A program made the translations under genes and the position numbers. Positions 15,393 to 24,503 of a stretch of DNA of 64,000 nucleotides are shown here, one piece after another. Every line of letters starts with the position of its first letter. Position 1 is the stretch's first letter. This stretch comes from an uncultured Bacillota bacterium (GTDB taxonomy: Bacteria > Bacillota > Clostridia > Oscillospirales > Oscillospiraceae), in contig CANSDP010000002.1 in the NCBI GenBank assembly GCA_947645675.1, positions 124,001 through 188,000 on the forward strand, read 5' to 3'. Below the pieces are notes generated by a model. It was not told where the DNA came from. It saw nothing but the letters and a program-made list of their open reading frames with translations, and ran no database searches.

Positions 15393-16520
15393 CTAATCAG
15401 ATGAAATGTGGTCCCTCGCGGCCGGCACTCCCATCAGGACGGCCCCTACAGCCGCCAGAAGGAGGCCGTCGGTCCAGCGGCCCCCGCAGGCCCCCAGATA
15501 GAGGGTAACTGGCAAAAGCCGGGACAGCGGGGCCAAGGCGGGGAAGAGCAGGGCCGGGTCCAGCAGCACCGGGGACAGGAGCAGTCCCGCCGCCGGAAGA
15601 ACGGGCAGAAGGACGGGGACCGCGCCCCAGGCCCTTGGAGACCGGGCCAGGGTCAGGGCCAGCCCTCCGCAGAAGAGCAGATAGGGGACCAGGGCCAGCA
15701 CATAGGGCCCCGCTCCATCCACGGCCAGTCCCAGGGCCAGCGCCCCGGCACACAGGGCGGGGAGCATCGCAGCCGCCAGCCGGGGCAGCAGCAGGGCGGA
15801 GGTCCCCCGCAGGGGGGCCAGACGCCTGGCAAAGGGGCTGTCCAGCCACCGGCCCAGGTCCATAGCGGCAAGCAGAGACCAGGCCAGCAGGAAAATGGCC
15901 GTCACCCCCGCCGCCAGGCGGGAGAGGCCGCTGTCCGCCAGGGCGATGGGGTCCAGGGGCGCGCCGTCCAGCGTCTCCATAGACACCAGCACCCGGTCCC
16001 GGTCCAAAAGGACCTCGTGCAGACGGGGCCGGACGGCCTCCACCTCCCCCTCCTGAAAGATGCCGCTGTCCAGCAGATAGTCCTCCGCCATACCGGGGGA
16101 GAGGCACTCCGCCGCGCAGGCGGAAGCAGTCTCCCGCACCAGGGGGTAGACGGTGGAGCCGGGGCCGGTGAGGAGGGTAAACAGCCCCTCCCGGTCCCCC
16201 CTGGCCAGACGGGCGGAGAGGTCCTCCGGAAGGACCAGGGCACAGTCCCACCGGCCCAGCCCCACCTGACGCTCCGCCTGCTCCAGGCTGGCGGGCAGGA
16301 AGGTGACCACCAGGCCGCCGCGGACCTGGAGCCTTTCCCAAAAATCGCCGCCGCCCTCCTCCGGGAGGACCACGCCCACCTGGACGGGGGCGGAGACCTC
16401 CTCCCCGGGCAGGAGGCGGACCGCCCCCGCCGCCAGCAGAAGCAGAAACAGCAGCCAGACCCGTTTCCGGGAGAGCTGGACGGTCAGGGCGCTTTGGAAG
16501 CCGACAAAAAGGAACCTCAT
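15393..16520 (-). CDS. ABC-2 type exporter permease (second subunit)
   Basis: A 375-residue membrane protein with one N-terminal helix (about 20-38), an extracytoplasmic domain of about 170 residues and five or six helices in the C-terminal half. This is the layout of ABC-2 permeases of the YhgE/CcmB-like group. It overlaps the first permease gene by four bases (ATGA type). Hydrophobic segments are rich in Leu and Ala and sequence motifs are weak, as is common. It probably pairs with the neighbouring permease under the ATPase encoded at the head of the operon. The cargo is unknown. Confidence 0.75.
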   Translation of the reverse strand: MRFLFVGFQSALTVQLSRKRVWLLFLLLLAAGAVRLLPGEEVSAPVQVGVVLPEEGGGDFWERLQVRGGLVVTFLPASLEQAERQVGLGRWDCALVLPEDLSARLARGDREGLFTLLTGPGSTVYPLVRETASACAAECLSPGMAEDYLLDSGIFQEGEVEAVRPRLHEVLLDRDRVLVSMETLDGAPLDPIALADSGLSRLAAGVTAIFLLAWSLLAAMDLGRWLDSPFARRLAPLRGTSALLLPRLAAAMLPALCAGALALGLAVDGAGPYVLALVPYLLFCGGLALTLARSPRAWGAVPVLLPVLPAAGLLLSPVLLDPALLFPALAPLSRLLPVTLYLGACGGRWTDGLLLAAVGAVLMGVPAARDHISSD

Positions 16521-17722
16521 ACCCTCACCTCCCGATCCATCCGGCGGCGGTACAGGCGCAAGGAGAGCAGGGCCATCCCAATACCCGTCAGCCCCAGAGC
16601 GATCCAGACGGACAGGGGCGTCTCATAGCCCATAGGCCCCGCCGCCAGCCGGGCCAGCCATGTCACCGGGGACAGCCCGGTGAGCCGCCGCAGGGCCCCG
16701 GGCAGCAGCACCGGGGGGACCACCCCTCCAGCCAGCGCCAGAGAGGCCAGCGACACGGCGAAGGACAGCCCCCCGCAGCCGGCGGCGCTTCCCCAGGCCA
16801 GACAGCACAGGGCGCAGAATATGGAGCAGAACACCGCCATCCCCAGAGCCGCCCCCAGCAGAGGCAGAGGGGGCCCCTCCCCCAGAAGGAGCAGGGCGGG
16901 GGCCAGCAGGAGGAACAGCGCCGCCGCCCCGGCGGTCACGCCGCTGAGGCAGCCCGCCAGGGGCCCCCGGCCCACCGCCCGCAGGCGGCGCTGGAAGCCC
17001 ATCCAGCTCCCGCTGTACAGGGGGAGAAACAGGGGGGCGGCGGACAGGCCCAGATAGGCCAGCAGGGTCAGGCCGTAGTGCAGATGGACGGGCAGTACCC
17101 CGGTGGCCGAGACGGTCCGGCTCTGAAAGAGCTCCCCCCGGTCCAGGGCCAGGCGGATATAGCGCAGATTGATGTCCACCACCACCTGGTCCCGGCTCAG
17201 TCCAGGAGGCGGGGACTGTGCGTAGAGGTTCAGCACGGCGTAGACCCCGCTCTGAAAGGCGGACAGGATGTCGCAGGCGCTCTGCCCCACCCACAGCAGC
17301 AGCAGGGACTCCAGGGGCCGTTCCCCGTCCACAATGAGCCGCAGGTCCGGGTTGCCGCCGTCCATCACGCCCTGGATAAAGTTCTCTGGCAGGGCCAGCA
17401 CGGCGGTCACCTCTCCGGCCCGAAGGGCCTCCAGGGCGTCCGCCTCCGCCATCCCCCGAAACTGGCAGTACTGGGCGATGTCCTCCATCTCCCCCATATA
17501 TCCCTCCAGCAGTCTCGGGGTCTCGTCCCCCTCGGGGGCGGTGACGGCCAGGGTCACCCCGGCGAAGTCCACCCCCTGGGAGAAAAGCTGACCCGCCGCC
17601 CGGCCCGCCCCCAGGGGCAGAAGGGCGCACAAAAGGACAAGCCCCGCCAGCAGCCAGCGCTGTTGGCAGAGGCGGTCCAGGGTCAGCTTCAGGGAAAGCC
17701 CAAAATAACCAACCGTTTTCAT
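16517..17722 (-). CDS. ABC-2 type exporter permease (first subunit)
   Basis: A 401-residue permease with one helix at about 23-45, a large outer loop (about 50-215) and six C-terminal helices, similar in plan to the next protein, so the two may form a heterodimer. The loop contains GYMGEMEDIAQYCQFRGMAE and EALRAGEVTAVLALPENFI, the form seen in ABC-2 exporters (EAxxAxxxGxVxAxLxIPxxF). It overlaps genes on both sides by four bases, indicating translational coupling. Confidence 0.78.
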   Translation of the reverse strand: MKTVGYFGLSLKLTLDRLCQQRWLLAGLVLLCALLPLGAGRAAGQLFSQGVDFAGVTLAVTAPEGDETPRLLEGYMGEMEDIAQYCQFRGMAEADALEALRAGEVTAVLALPENFIQGVMDGGNPDLRLIVDGERPLESLLLLWVGQSACDILSAFQSGVYAVLNLYAQSPPPGLSRDQVVVDINLRYIRLALDRGELFQSRTVSATGVLPVHLHYGLTLLAYLGLSAAPLFLPLYSGSWMGFQRRLRAVGRGPLAGCLSGVTAGAAALFLLLAPALLLLGEGPPLPLLGAALGMAVFCSIFCALCCLAWGSAAGCGGLSFAVSLASLALAGGVVPPVLLPGALRRLTGLSPVTWLARLAAGPMGYETPLSVWIALGLTGIGMALLSLRLYRRRMDREVRV

Positions 17723-19386
17723 CCGCTGATCAGGGCATAGTACAGCTCCTCCGGCAGACGGGAGGAGAACAGCGCCTCCATGTCGCTGGCCCAGCGGTAG
17801 GCCCGCTCCTGGATGTCCAGGGCCGCCCGCAGCGCCTCCGCGTCGCTCATCTGGGTGACGAGCTTGGCGTCGCCGCTCATGGGAATGGGGCCCTGGTTGG
17901 GGCCGAGGGAGTATTCCAGGCCCAGAGAGAACATATCCAGGCCCAACAGCTTGAGGGACACGTCGTCCAGGGCCAGCCGGATCGAGTCCCCGCCGGGGGC
18001 GGTGAGGGAGCCGGTCATATCCAGGGAGCCCGCGCCGGGGACGGAGATCTCCCAGCTGAAATTGCCGCTGTCCCCCTTGGTGTCGTAGCGCAACTCGGAG
18101 CTGAGCGTGGTCATAGACGCCCGAAGGGTGGTTTTATCGGTGAATACGCCGGACTTGGCCCCGTGGTCGCCGGAGGATTTTACCGTCACCCTGTCGCCGT
18201 CCACCTTCATCTCCAGGCTCAGATTGTCTACGTACTCCTCGCCGCCGCCCAGGTACAGGGCCAGGTCCACGTCGGAGCCGCCGACCCTTTCCTTGAACAG
18301 CACGGCGGAGATATAGCCGTCGCTGAGGCAGAGGTCCAGCTTCAGGTCGCCCAGCTCCTCCAGGCCGTCCTTGATGATCTCCGCCGCCTCGCCGTAGACG
18401 TCCATGCTCTCCAGCGCCTCCAGAAAGTCCGTCAGTTCTTCCTGAGAGACGCCCATGGAGCGGAACATATCCTCATAGAGGTCGTAGTAATTCATGGAGG
18501 ACATCAGCTCCGCCATGGTGTCCACATAGTCCTCCATGGCCTCCTGGGGGACGGTCAGCCGATAGACGGCGGTCTTGGTGCCGGTCCCGTTGACGTTGAG
18601 GGTCTTGGCCCCCGACTTCTTCACCTTCGCGGCCTGCCAGAGGGCCTTGTTGGCCTCCTGGACGGCCCGGTCTATCTCCTCCGGGTCCATCATGTCCAGG
18701 GCCCCGTCCATCCAGTCGAAGAAGTTGAAGCTGACATTCCTCATCGATTCGTCGCCGCTGGCCTCGGCCAGGTCGGCCCCCATGGTCTCGGTGTTGAGGC
18801 CGTAGGCCGTGCCGGTGAGCTGGGGAGAGCTGAAATACAGCTCGGCGTCCCTGCCCGTTATCAGGAGGCTGAGGAGGTCCTCGCCGTCCCAGAAAGCGGC
18901 CAGCTCAAGGTCCATGCTGCGCTCCCCGACGTCCAGCCCCATGTTCAGCCGCATGCCCAGCCCGCTGAGGGCGGACATGTCCATCCCCGCCAGACTGTCG
19001 TTGACGCTGTTCAGCGTCAGGGCGAACTCCTGCCGCCAGGCCCGGCCCTGGACCAGGCCGTTCAGGTCGGGCAGGCCCAGGGCCTCTTCCGCCCGGGCGT
19101 AGGACGCCGCCGACTTGATCAGCGCCTTTTCCACCTGAGCCTTGGGGTTGACGAACAGACCGCCCGCCACAACCACCACCAGGGCGATCACCGCCACGGC
19201 GGCGGCCGCCGCCCCGATGAGCAGGCCGGTCCGCTTCTTGTTTCCCTCCGGGCCCTCCCAGGCCGGGACGGGCTGAGCCCCGCTCTGGACCGGCTGGCCA
19301 GCCGATCCAGGATCAAGGGTCCGGCCGCAGTGGGGGCAGAATCTGGCGTCCTCCCGCAGCTCATTTCCACAGTATCCGCATTTCAT
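17719..19386 (-). CDS. Zinc-ribbon membrane protein with large extracytoplasmic domain
   Basis: A 555-residue protein. Residues 1-22 form a zinc ribbon with two CxxC pairs (MKCGYCGNELREDARFCPHC), followed by a Pro/Gly-rich linker, one membrane helix (about 55-78) and a 470-residue outer domain with repeated acidic helices and strands. The ATG at 19386 fits the AAGGA ribosome site; two upstream ATG codons lie too close to it. The position between the ATPase and permease genes, coupled to the latter, suggests a substrate-binding or regulatory part of the exporter. I do not recognise the outer domain. Confidence 0.8.
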   Translation of the reverse strand: MKCGYCGNELREDARFCPHCGRTLDPGSAGQPVQSGAQPVPAWEGPEGNKKRTGLLIGAAAAAVAVIALVVVVAGGLFVNPKAQVEKALIKSAASYARAEEALGLPDLNGLVQGRAWRQEFALTLNSVNDSLAGMDMSALSGLGMRLNMGLDVGERSMDLELAAFWDGEDLLSLLITGRDAELYFSSPQLTGTAYGLNTETMGADLAEASGDESMRNVSFNFFDWMDGALDMMDPEEIDRAVQEANKALWQAAKVKKSGAKTLNVNGTGTKTAVYRLTVPQEAMEDYVDTMAELMSSMNYYDLYEDMFRSMGVSQEELTDFLEALESMDVYGEAAEIIKDGLEELGDLKLDLCLSDGYISAVLFKERVGGSDVDLALYLGGGEEYVDNLSLEMKVDGDRVTVKSSGDHGAKSGVFTDKTTLRASMTTLSSELRYDTKGDSGNFSWEISVPGAGSLDMTGSLTAPGGDSIRLALDDVSLKLLGLDMFSLGLEYSLGPNQGPIPMSGDAKLVTQMSDAEALRAALDIQERAYRWASDMEALFSSRLPEELYYALISG

Positions 19387-19405
19387 TTCCATCATCCTTC
19401 CCATT

Positions 19406-20032
19406 TTATGTCCGCAAAGCGCCGTTTTCCAGGGTCAGCACCGCGCCGCACAGCCGGTCCAGCTCCCCGGCGTGGTGACTGCACCACACAAGCCCGCCGC
19501 CGCCGGCCACAAAGTCCTCCAGCCAGTCCAGCAGGCGGGGGACATAGTCCCGGTCCAGACCGGTGGTGGCCTCGTCCATCAGCAGGAGCCGGGGGCGGGA
19601 CAGCAGGGCCAGCCCCAAGCTCACCCGCTGGGCCATTCCCCCCGACAGGTCGGAGATCCGCCGGGGCATCAGCTCCTCCAGGCCCAGCAGCTCCAAAACC
19701 TCCCCCGGGAGGGGCCCCGACAGCCCGCACGCCCCCTGCCACAGCTGGAGCTGACGCCGCACGGTCAGCTCCCCGGCCAGCTGGGGGCTCTGGGGGACGT
19801 AGCCCAGCGCCGTCCGCAGAAACCGCCGGTCGCCCAGCACGGACTTCCCCTCATACAGAAGCTGCCCGCCGTCCGCCCGCTCGATCTGCGCCATCAGCCG
19901 CAGCAGCGTGGACTTGCCCGACCCGTTGTGCCCCGCCAGCCCCAGGCACTGACCCTGGGGCAGAACAAAGCTTACCGGCTCCAGCACACGCCGCCCGCCG
20001 TAGCTCTTACACAGCCCTCGTACCTCCAGCAC
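19406..20032 (-). CDS. ABC transporter ATP-binding protein
   Basis: A 208-residue ATPase with the full set of motifs: Walker A GHNGSGKST near residue 34, Q-loop in GYVPQSPQ, signature LSGGMAQR, Walker B LLLMDEATTGLD and the switch His in CSHH. The GTG at 20032 is chosen because AAGGGGGTGA precedes it, and because an upstream in-frame start would overlap a TATAAT promoter box at about 20046-20051. It heads the operon of two permeases, a zinc-ribbon protein and an M16 peptidase. Short ATPases of this type power ABC-2 exporters of peptides, lipids or drugs. Confidence 0.92.
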   Translation of the reverse strand: MLEVRGLCKSYGGRRVLEPVSFVLPQGQCLGLAGHNGSGKSTLLRLMAQIERADGGQLLYEGKSVLGDRRFLRTALGYVPQSPQLAGELTVRRQLQLWQGACGLSGPLPGEVLELLGLEELMPRRISDLSGGMAQRVSLGLALLSRPRLLLMDEATTGLDRDYVPRLLDWLEDFVAGGGGLVWCSHHAGELDRLCGAVLTLENGALRT

Positions 20033-20144
20033 GGCGTCACCCCCTTTATTATAGTAGTATTGCACATTTTCCCCGGAAAATCAAGGGCCCCCGTCTCCCT
20101 TTTCGGAGACGGAGGCCCGCCGCTTTTGGGCGCAATGGGGCACA

Positions 20145-20178
20145 ACTTCCATTAAATGTATGGAAACGTGCAATTTTT
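20145..20178 (+). repeat. 34-base cassette leader element, copy 1
   Basis: ACTTCCATTAAATGTATGGA leads into AACGTGCAATTTTT. The same 34 bases, with one to two changes, occur at 33806-33839 and, inverted, at 58008-58041, each time in the leader of a tail-fibre-tip-like gene. The conserved block starts further upstream with GGGCGCA...GGC. Role unknown; it may contain the promoter (TTCCAT, 16 bases, TGCAAT is a weak match). Confidence 0.75.
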
Positions 20179-20222
20179 GCGGGAGGTTCGCTAAGGGTGA
20201 GGGCCGCCGTCCCCCGCAGGAC

Positions 20223-20344
20223 AAAGCCTCCCTCTCCGAGGGAGGTGGCGCGGCGAAGCCGTGACGGAGGGAGTCCTCCGGAGGTTTGCGGGGGTGACTC
20301 CCTCAGTCAGCTTCGCTGACAGCTCCCTCGGGGAGGGAGCCTTT
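20223..20344. repeat. Imperfect inverted-repeat element of the AAAGCCTCCCTC type
   Basis: The ends AAAGCCTCCCTC and GAGGGAGCCTTT mirror each other. Inner segments also pair (GACGGAGGGAGTC with GACTCCCTCAGTC). Sequences of this form are widespread between genes in Faecalibacterium and relatives. It occupies the leader of the small gene at 20397, where the other cassettes carry a different palindromic repeat. Confidence 0.7.
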
Positions 20345-20396
20345 GCCCGCGCGTCGGGGATGGGGTCCACAACACAAAAATATTGGAGGTAACATG

Positions 20397-20807
20397 ATGA
20401 ATCGCACGAACAATTACAATCTCTGCCAATTTGAGGAAACCGACCGGGTGCGGCGCACCGATTTCAACGAGGACAACGCCAAGATCGACGCGGCGCTGGG
20501 GGGGATGGTGAGGCGGGTCGCTGAGCTGGAGAAGTCCCGGTTTTACACCGGCAGCTACGTCGGCAACGGCGCCAGCTCCAGGACCATTTCTTTGCCTTGG
20601 GCGCCAAGCTTTATGATCCTGCTCACCTGGGTCCACGGACAAGCCGCTATCGTATTCCTGTACCCGGGCCGGTCGGCCTACGTACGCACTGACGTCACGA
20701 ACAACGACGCCTCGGCGTACTTGAGGCTCCAGGGCTCGAGCCTGGTGATTTTGCACGACTGGATGAACCGCAGCGGCGAGACCTCCTCATACATCCTCTT
20801 CCGCTGA
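20397..20807 (+). CDS. Small tail-fibre-tip-like protein, cassette 1
   Basis: A 136-residue protein. The N-terminal module NYNLCQFEETDRVRRTDFN, then EDNAKIDAA, is shared with the two paralogues at 33962 and 57406 and with the head of many phage tail-fibre proteins. The C-terminal half (TGSYVGNGASSRTISLPWA) has the GsYxGdGxxxRxIxLxF pattern of fibre tip domains. No signal peptide or membrane segment is present. The ATG at 20397 is six bases from GGAGGT, as in the paralogues. It faces an S-layer-homology gene tail to tail across a shared terminator. No other phage genes are near. Confidence 0.7.
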   Translation: MNRTNNYNLCQFEETDRVRRTDFNEDNAKIDAALGGMVRRVAELEKSRFYTGSYVGNGASSRTISLPWAPSFMILLTWVHGQAAIVFLYPGRSAYVRTDVTNNDASAYLRLQGSSLVILHDWMNRSGETSSYILFR

Positions 20808-20815
20808 GTAAAAGG

Positions 20816-20839
20816 CCCCCGGGCCTTGCGGCCCGGGGG
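20816..20839. terminator. Bidirectional terminator, cassette 1
   Basis: A ten-base perfect stem (CCCCCGGGCC with GGCCCGGGGG) lies between the converging small gene and the S-layer gene. On the minus strand it is followed by CCTTTTACT. The same structure and tail separate the genes in the two other cassettes. Confidence 0.85.
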
Positions 20840-20870
20840 ATACCCAAGTTAAATCTGGAGCTTGTGATTC

Positions 20871-23800
20871 TCAGTGGTTGATAGTGATCTCAATATCATA
20901 ACTAGTGCTCTCGCTATCTCCTTTAGCCTCCGCATTCGGGATAACAGTATACTTCACCTTGGTGACAGTGTCGCCCAGGAACATCGTGACCGTCAGGTTG
21001 CCAGCATCGGTCGGACGGCCTTCTCCAGTGTTCGCAAAGGCTCCATTCATAGAAACCCACTCATCACCGACATACTTTTGGCCTTTGATCTTGCAATCGG
21101 GCAGGTCGGTCAAGGTAAGTTCATAGAAGCTGCCGGTAGTAGAGCCTGTGGAACCGGTAAACTCATTTTTGAGAGGCTGCGCACCATTGAAAGCTGTCAA
21201 CTTACCCTCACTAGTGGCATCGATCTTCACGCTCTTGCTGTTGAGAGTCGCGGTTCCCCCCTTAGCTCCGTTGATGGAGAGCTTGTCGCCTCCCAGACTG
21301 TTTATGATATCGCTCATGGTATTCTTCTCGCCAGAAGTCAACTCAACACCGATAGCAATTGTGGCCTTGGAGGTCTCTCCCTTGAACTCAGGAAGCTTAG
21401 TCATTCCAGTAGTCAGGGTCAGCTTGGAACCCTCTTCCACAGTAACAGGTTTGGTGACATTGCCTTTCAGAGTAACTTTAGCGTTCTTTTCCACGGTAAC
21501 AGGAGCCCCGGTCCCGTCAATGCTCCCCCCGTCGCCCAAGGTGATGGGGGTCTCGATCTTGCTAGCTCCGGTTACAGCCCCAGTGACCTTAACGGTGCCT
21601 TCGCCGGTGATCTTGGCACCTTCGCCGCTGATAGCGCCGGACACGGTCACGGTGGCTCCCTTAGCCACGCGGATTTCTTTATTTACAGTCGTGCCGCTAG
21701 GAATGGTGATATCACCGTTGGTGACAATGATATCAGTATTCTCGTCCTCAAGAGCGGTCTTCAGCTCCTCCGCACTCTCGACGGTTGTAATAGCCTCGGC
21801 CCCAGAAACCGCCGATAACGCAAACTTCGCGGTACGCTTAGCTCCGTTAGATTTAAAGGCTACGGTGTAGTTAGTCTCGTCGCTAGTATCACTCCCGGCG
21901 TCGCGGGTCCAGGTCGGGTTTTCCTCCAGGACCTTCTGAGCAACGGCCTCAACAGCTTTGTCCAGGGTCAGCTCAACGCCCTTCTTTACCTCGAAGCCGC
22001 TGACGGTGATCTCAGTGCCCACGGGCTTCCAATTATTGGACACAGGCGTGATGTCCGCTACGTCGATCGGGTTCTTGTCGTCCTCGCCGTCGCTGCTACC
22101 CGCTTCCTTATAGAAGATGGTAACAACCTTGCCGTCGTTGATAACGAAGAGGCCGGTGTCGCCAGCGGCGATGGCAGTCTTGGAGGAGGACTCGATCTTG
22201 TCGCTGTAGACAAAGACCTGAGCGTCGTCAGCCACGCGGTAGCTGCTCTCGCCAACGGTGATGTTGCCGTTGGTCAGCTTCTTTTTGACCGTGCCGTCGA
22301 CATAATAGTTGTCGCCGTTCTCGGCGTAGGCCTTGGACTTGGTAACGCTGATGATCTCCTCGTCCTCGTTAGCCCAGGTGATGGACTTCAGCAGCAGGTT
22401 TTCATTCTTCTCCTTGATGGAGGTGTCCAGCTTCACGGTGACGATCTCGCCGTTGACAACGGCGGGGCACTCATAGTAGTTGTCGCCGTCCTTGACCTTG
22501 ACCTCATCGCCGCACTCGGCGCTGAGCAGGAAGACGATGTCGTCAGAGCTGCCGGTGGCGTTGAGGACGTAAACCACGGTAGCCACACTGCCGCTCTCGC
22601 AGTAGTAGGCATAGGCGGCATTGGCACTAGTGGTCTTGGAATAAGTGCCCTCCAGGTTGGGCACAGCGTCGTAGCCGGTGTAGGCCTTGTAGTTGTCGTC
22701 GCCGTCGTCGGTCAGGAAGATGGTCTTGCTGTCGGCGTAGATGGTAGCCGCACCGCCCAGAGTCAGAGCGGCCTTGCCGGTCTCAATGGAGATGGTCTCC
22801 TTGTCATTCAGAGCGGTCTTCTTCACGCCTTTTTCAGTCAGCTTGTAGACATCCTTGGAGTTCTTGGTGAACTCTACGATCTGGCCGTTAAACTTCTTAC
22901 CCAGCTTGACCTTGTTGCTGTCGCCCTGGGTACCAACGTTACTCAGGTCGATATCATCATAGTTCAGCTCAGCCTCAACGACAGTGCCGTCGGAGAGGAG
23001 CAGCTTGGCATAGGGGACACCCTTGTCATAGCGGCCAGAGTCCTCGCCGGCCTCGATGACGTAGGCGTAATCGGTCACGCCCTCGTTCAGCTTGACCTTG
23101 ACCACGAAGTCGTTGGAATCCAGGTACAGGTCAACCTTGTTCTCCTTCTTGACGTCGGTATTGTCGGCCACGTCAACGGCGGGATTCTTGGTCCAGTTGG
23201 CGGCGAACTTATAGGTCTCGCCGTCGGCCACGAACTCGCTGGAGCCCACAGTCTTGGTGATCTCAACGTTCTCCACGATCTCGGCCAGGTACATGCTCTT
23301 AATCTTGCCGTCGGCCTTGGTGTAAACGACCACGTCGTCCACGTCGAAGCCCTCGGTCTCGAACTTCAGGCCGCCCACGGTGACGGTACGGGCGTCGTCG
23401 CCCTTGGCCTCAGTGACCTTGCTCACCTCGCCCACGTAGGGGTTGATAACGGAGATGCTCACACTGCCGTCGTCATCCTTGTAGGCGTCAACCACCACGC
23501 CGTTGCCGCCGATCTTGTCGGAGCCGGTCTTGGTGATGGAGAAGTTGTCAACGGGCTTGCCGTCAACCGTGACGGAGGCTTTGGTGGACTTCTTCAGACC
23601 CAGATCCTTGTACAGGTCTTCGGCCTTGACAGCCTTGATGTAGGAGGCGTCAGCGGCCTCGGCCACGGTGACGATCTCGTCGGTCTTGTAGCTCCAGATG
23701 TTGGCGGGACGGCCGAAGCTGTCATCGCCGGGCACCAGGCGCAGGTCCTTCTCATACAGGTTCTCGCACAGCTGGAGCTTCTCGTCGCTCACGTCCTTCT

Positions 23801-24503
23801 TGTAAGCGCCGGTGCTCTGGGTGTAGTCGAACTTGTTGGTGGTCCGCTCGGTGTAGGTGACCTTGCCGGGGATGGTGACAACGCCCTCAACGACGATGTC
23901 CTTCTCCACGTCAGAGGTAACCATGGTGGCCTGGAGGGCGTTCAGGCTCAGCTGAGCCACCTGGTTGCGGTTCAGAGGAGCGCTGGCGCTGGAGCCCACG
24001 TCGGCGAACAGACGCAGCTCGTTGGCCTTGGCAACCACGGGCTGGGCCCAGTTGGTGCCGGTGCTCTCCAGCTTCTCATAGCCCAGCACGCGCAGGACCA
24101 TGGCGGCGGCCTCCTGAGCGGTCACAACGGCGCTGCCGTCGTAGATGCTCTCGGTGCGGCCGGCGACGATCTTGTTGTCGTAGCAGGCGGCCACGTACTT
24201 CTGCGCCCAGGTGGGCACGTCGGTGAAGGGGCAGGTGCCGACATACTTGTCAGCGTCGCTGCCCAGAATCAGCTTGGCCAGAATGACGGCCATCTCGTTC
24301 CGGGTGACGTTGTCCTCGGGACGGAAATTGCCGGTGTCCTCGTCGCCGAGCATCACGCCCACAGCGTTCAGGACAGAAATGGCCTCGGTGTTGTCCTTGT
24401 TGGACACATCGGGGAAGCTCGCCGCGCTGGAGCCGACGACCATCATGCCCATGAGCATGACAGAGGCCAGAGCCAGGCTGAGAGCCCGTTTCAGGTTTCT
24501 CAT
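20871..24503 (-). CDS. S-layer-homology surface protein, cassette 1
   Basis: A 1210-residue exported protein. Signal peptide MRNLKRALSLALASVML to about residue 27, then three SLH domains to about residue 190 (FPDVSNKDN..., PFTDVPTWAQKYVAACYDNK, the WAQPVVAKANELRLF region) that anchor it to pyruvylated wall polymer. The long middle part is acidic and strand-rich. Residues about 985-1100 consist of short Gly/Val/Thr-rich repeats (VNKEIRVAKGATVTVSGAIS) like a beta-helix. The leader and ribosome site are shared with the SLH genes at 34501 and 53896, but SLH sequence here is clearly more diverged. It is probably a major wall-surface protein. Confidence 0.92.
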   Translation of the reverse strand: MRNLKRALSLALASVMLMGMMVVGSSAASFPDVSNKDNTEAISVLNAVGVMLGDEDTGNFRPEDNVTRNEMAVILAKLILGSDADKYVGTCPFTDVPTWAQKYVAACYDNKIVAGRTESIYDGSAVVTAQEAAAMVLRVLGYEKLESTGTNWAQPVVAKANELRLFADVGSSASAPLNRNQVAQLSLNALQATMVTSDVEKDIVVEGVVTIPGKVTYTERTTNKFDYTQSTGAYKKDVSDEKLQLCENLYEKDLRLVPGDDSFGRPANIWSYKTDEIVTVAEAADASYIKAVKAEDLYKDLGLKKSTKASVTVDGKPVDNFSITKTGSDKIGGNGVVVDAYKDDDGSVSISVINPYVGEVSKVTEAKGDDARTVTVGGLKFETEGFDVDDVVVYTKADGKIKSMYLAEIVENVEITKTVGSSEFVADGETYKFAANWTKNPAVDVADNTDVKKENKVDLYLDSNDFVVKVKLNEGVTDYAYVIEAGEDSGRYDKGVPYAKLLLSDGTVVEAELNYDDIDLSNVGTQGDSNKVKLGKKFNGQIVEFTKNSKDVYKLTEKGVKKTALNDKETISIETGKAALTLGGAATIYADSKTIFLTDDGDDNYKAYTGYDAVPNLEGTYSKTTSANAAYAYYCESGSVATVVYVLNATGSSDDIVFLLSAECGDEVKVKDGDNYYECPAVVNGEIVTVKLDTSIKEKNENLLLKSITWANEDEEIISVTKSKAYAENGDNYYVDGTVKKKLTNGNITVGESSYRVADDAQVFVYSDKIESSSKTAIAAGDTGLFVINDGKVVTIFYKEAGSSDGEDDKNPIDVADITPVSNNWKPVGTEITVSGFEVKKGVELTLDKAVEAVAQKVLEENPTWTRDAGSDTSDETNYTVAFKSNGAKRTAKFALSAVSGAEAITTVESAEELKTALEDENTDIIVTNGDITIPSGTTVNKEIRVAKGATVTVSGAISGEGAKITGEGTVKVTGAVTGASKIETPITLGDGGSIDGTGAPVTVEKNAKVTLKGNVTKPVTVEEGSKLTLTTGMTKLPEFKGETSKATIAIGVELTSGEKNTMSDIINSLGGDKLSINGAKGGTATLNSKSVKIDATSEGKLTAFNGAQPLKNEFTGSTGSTTGSFYELTLTDLPDCKIKGQKYVGDEWVSMNGAFANTGEGRPTDAGNLTVTMFLGDTVTKVKYTVIPNAEAKGDSESTSYDIEITINH

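Noticed and set aside
20397-20807. Prophage remnant because of tail-fibre-like sequence
   Set aside because: No other phage gene is adjacent and the gene recurs three times with SLH genes in a fixed arrangement.
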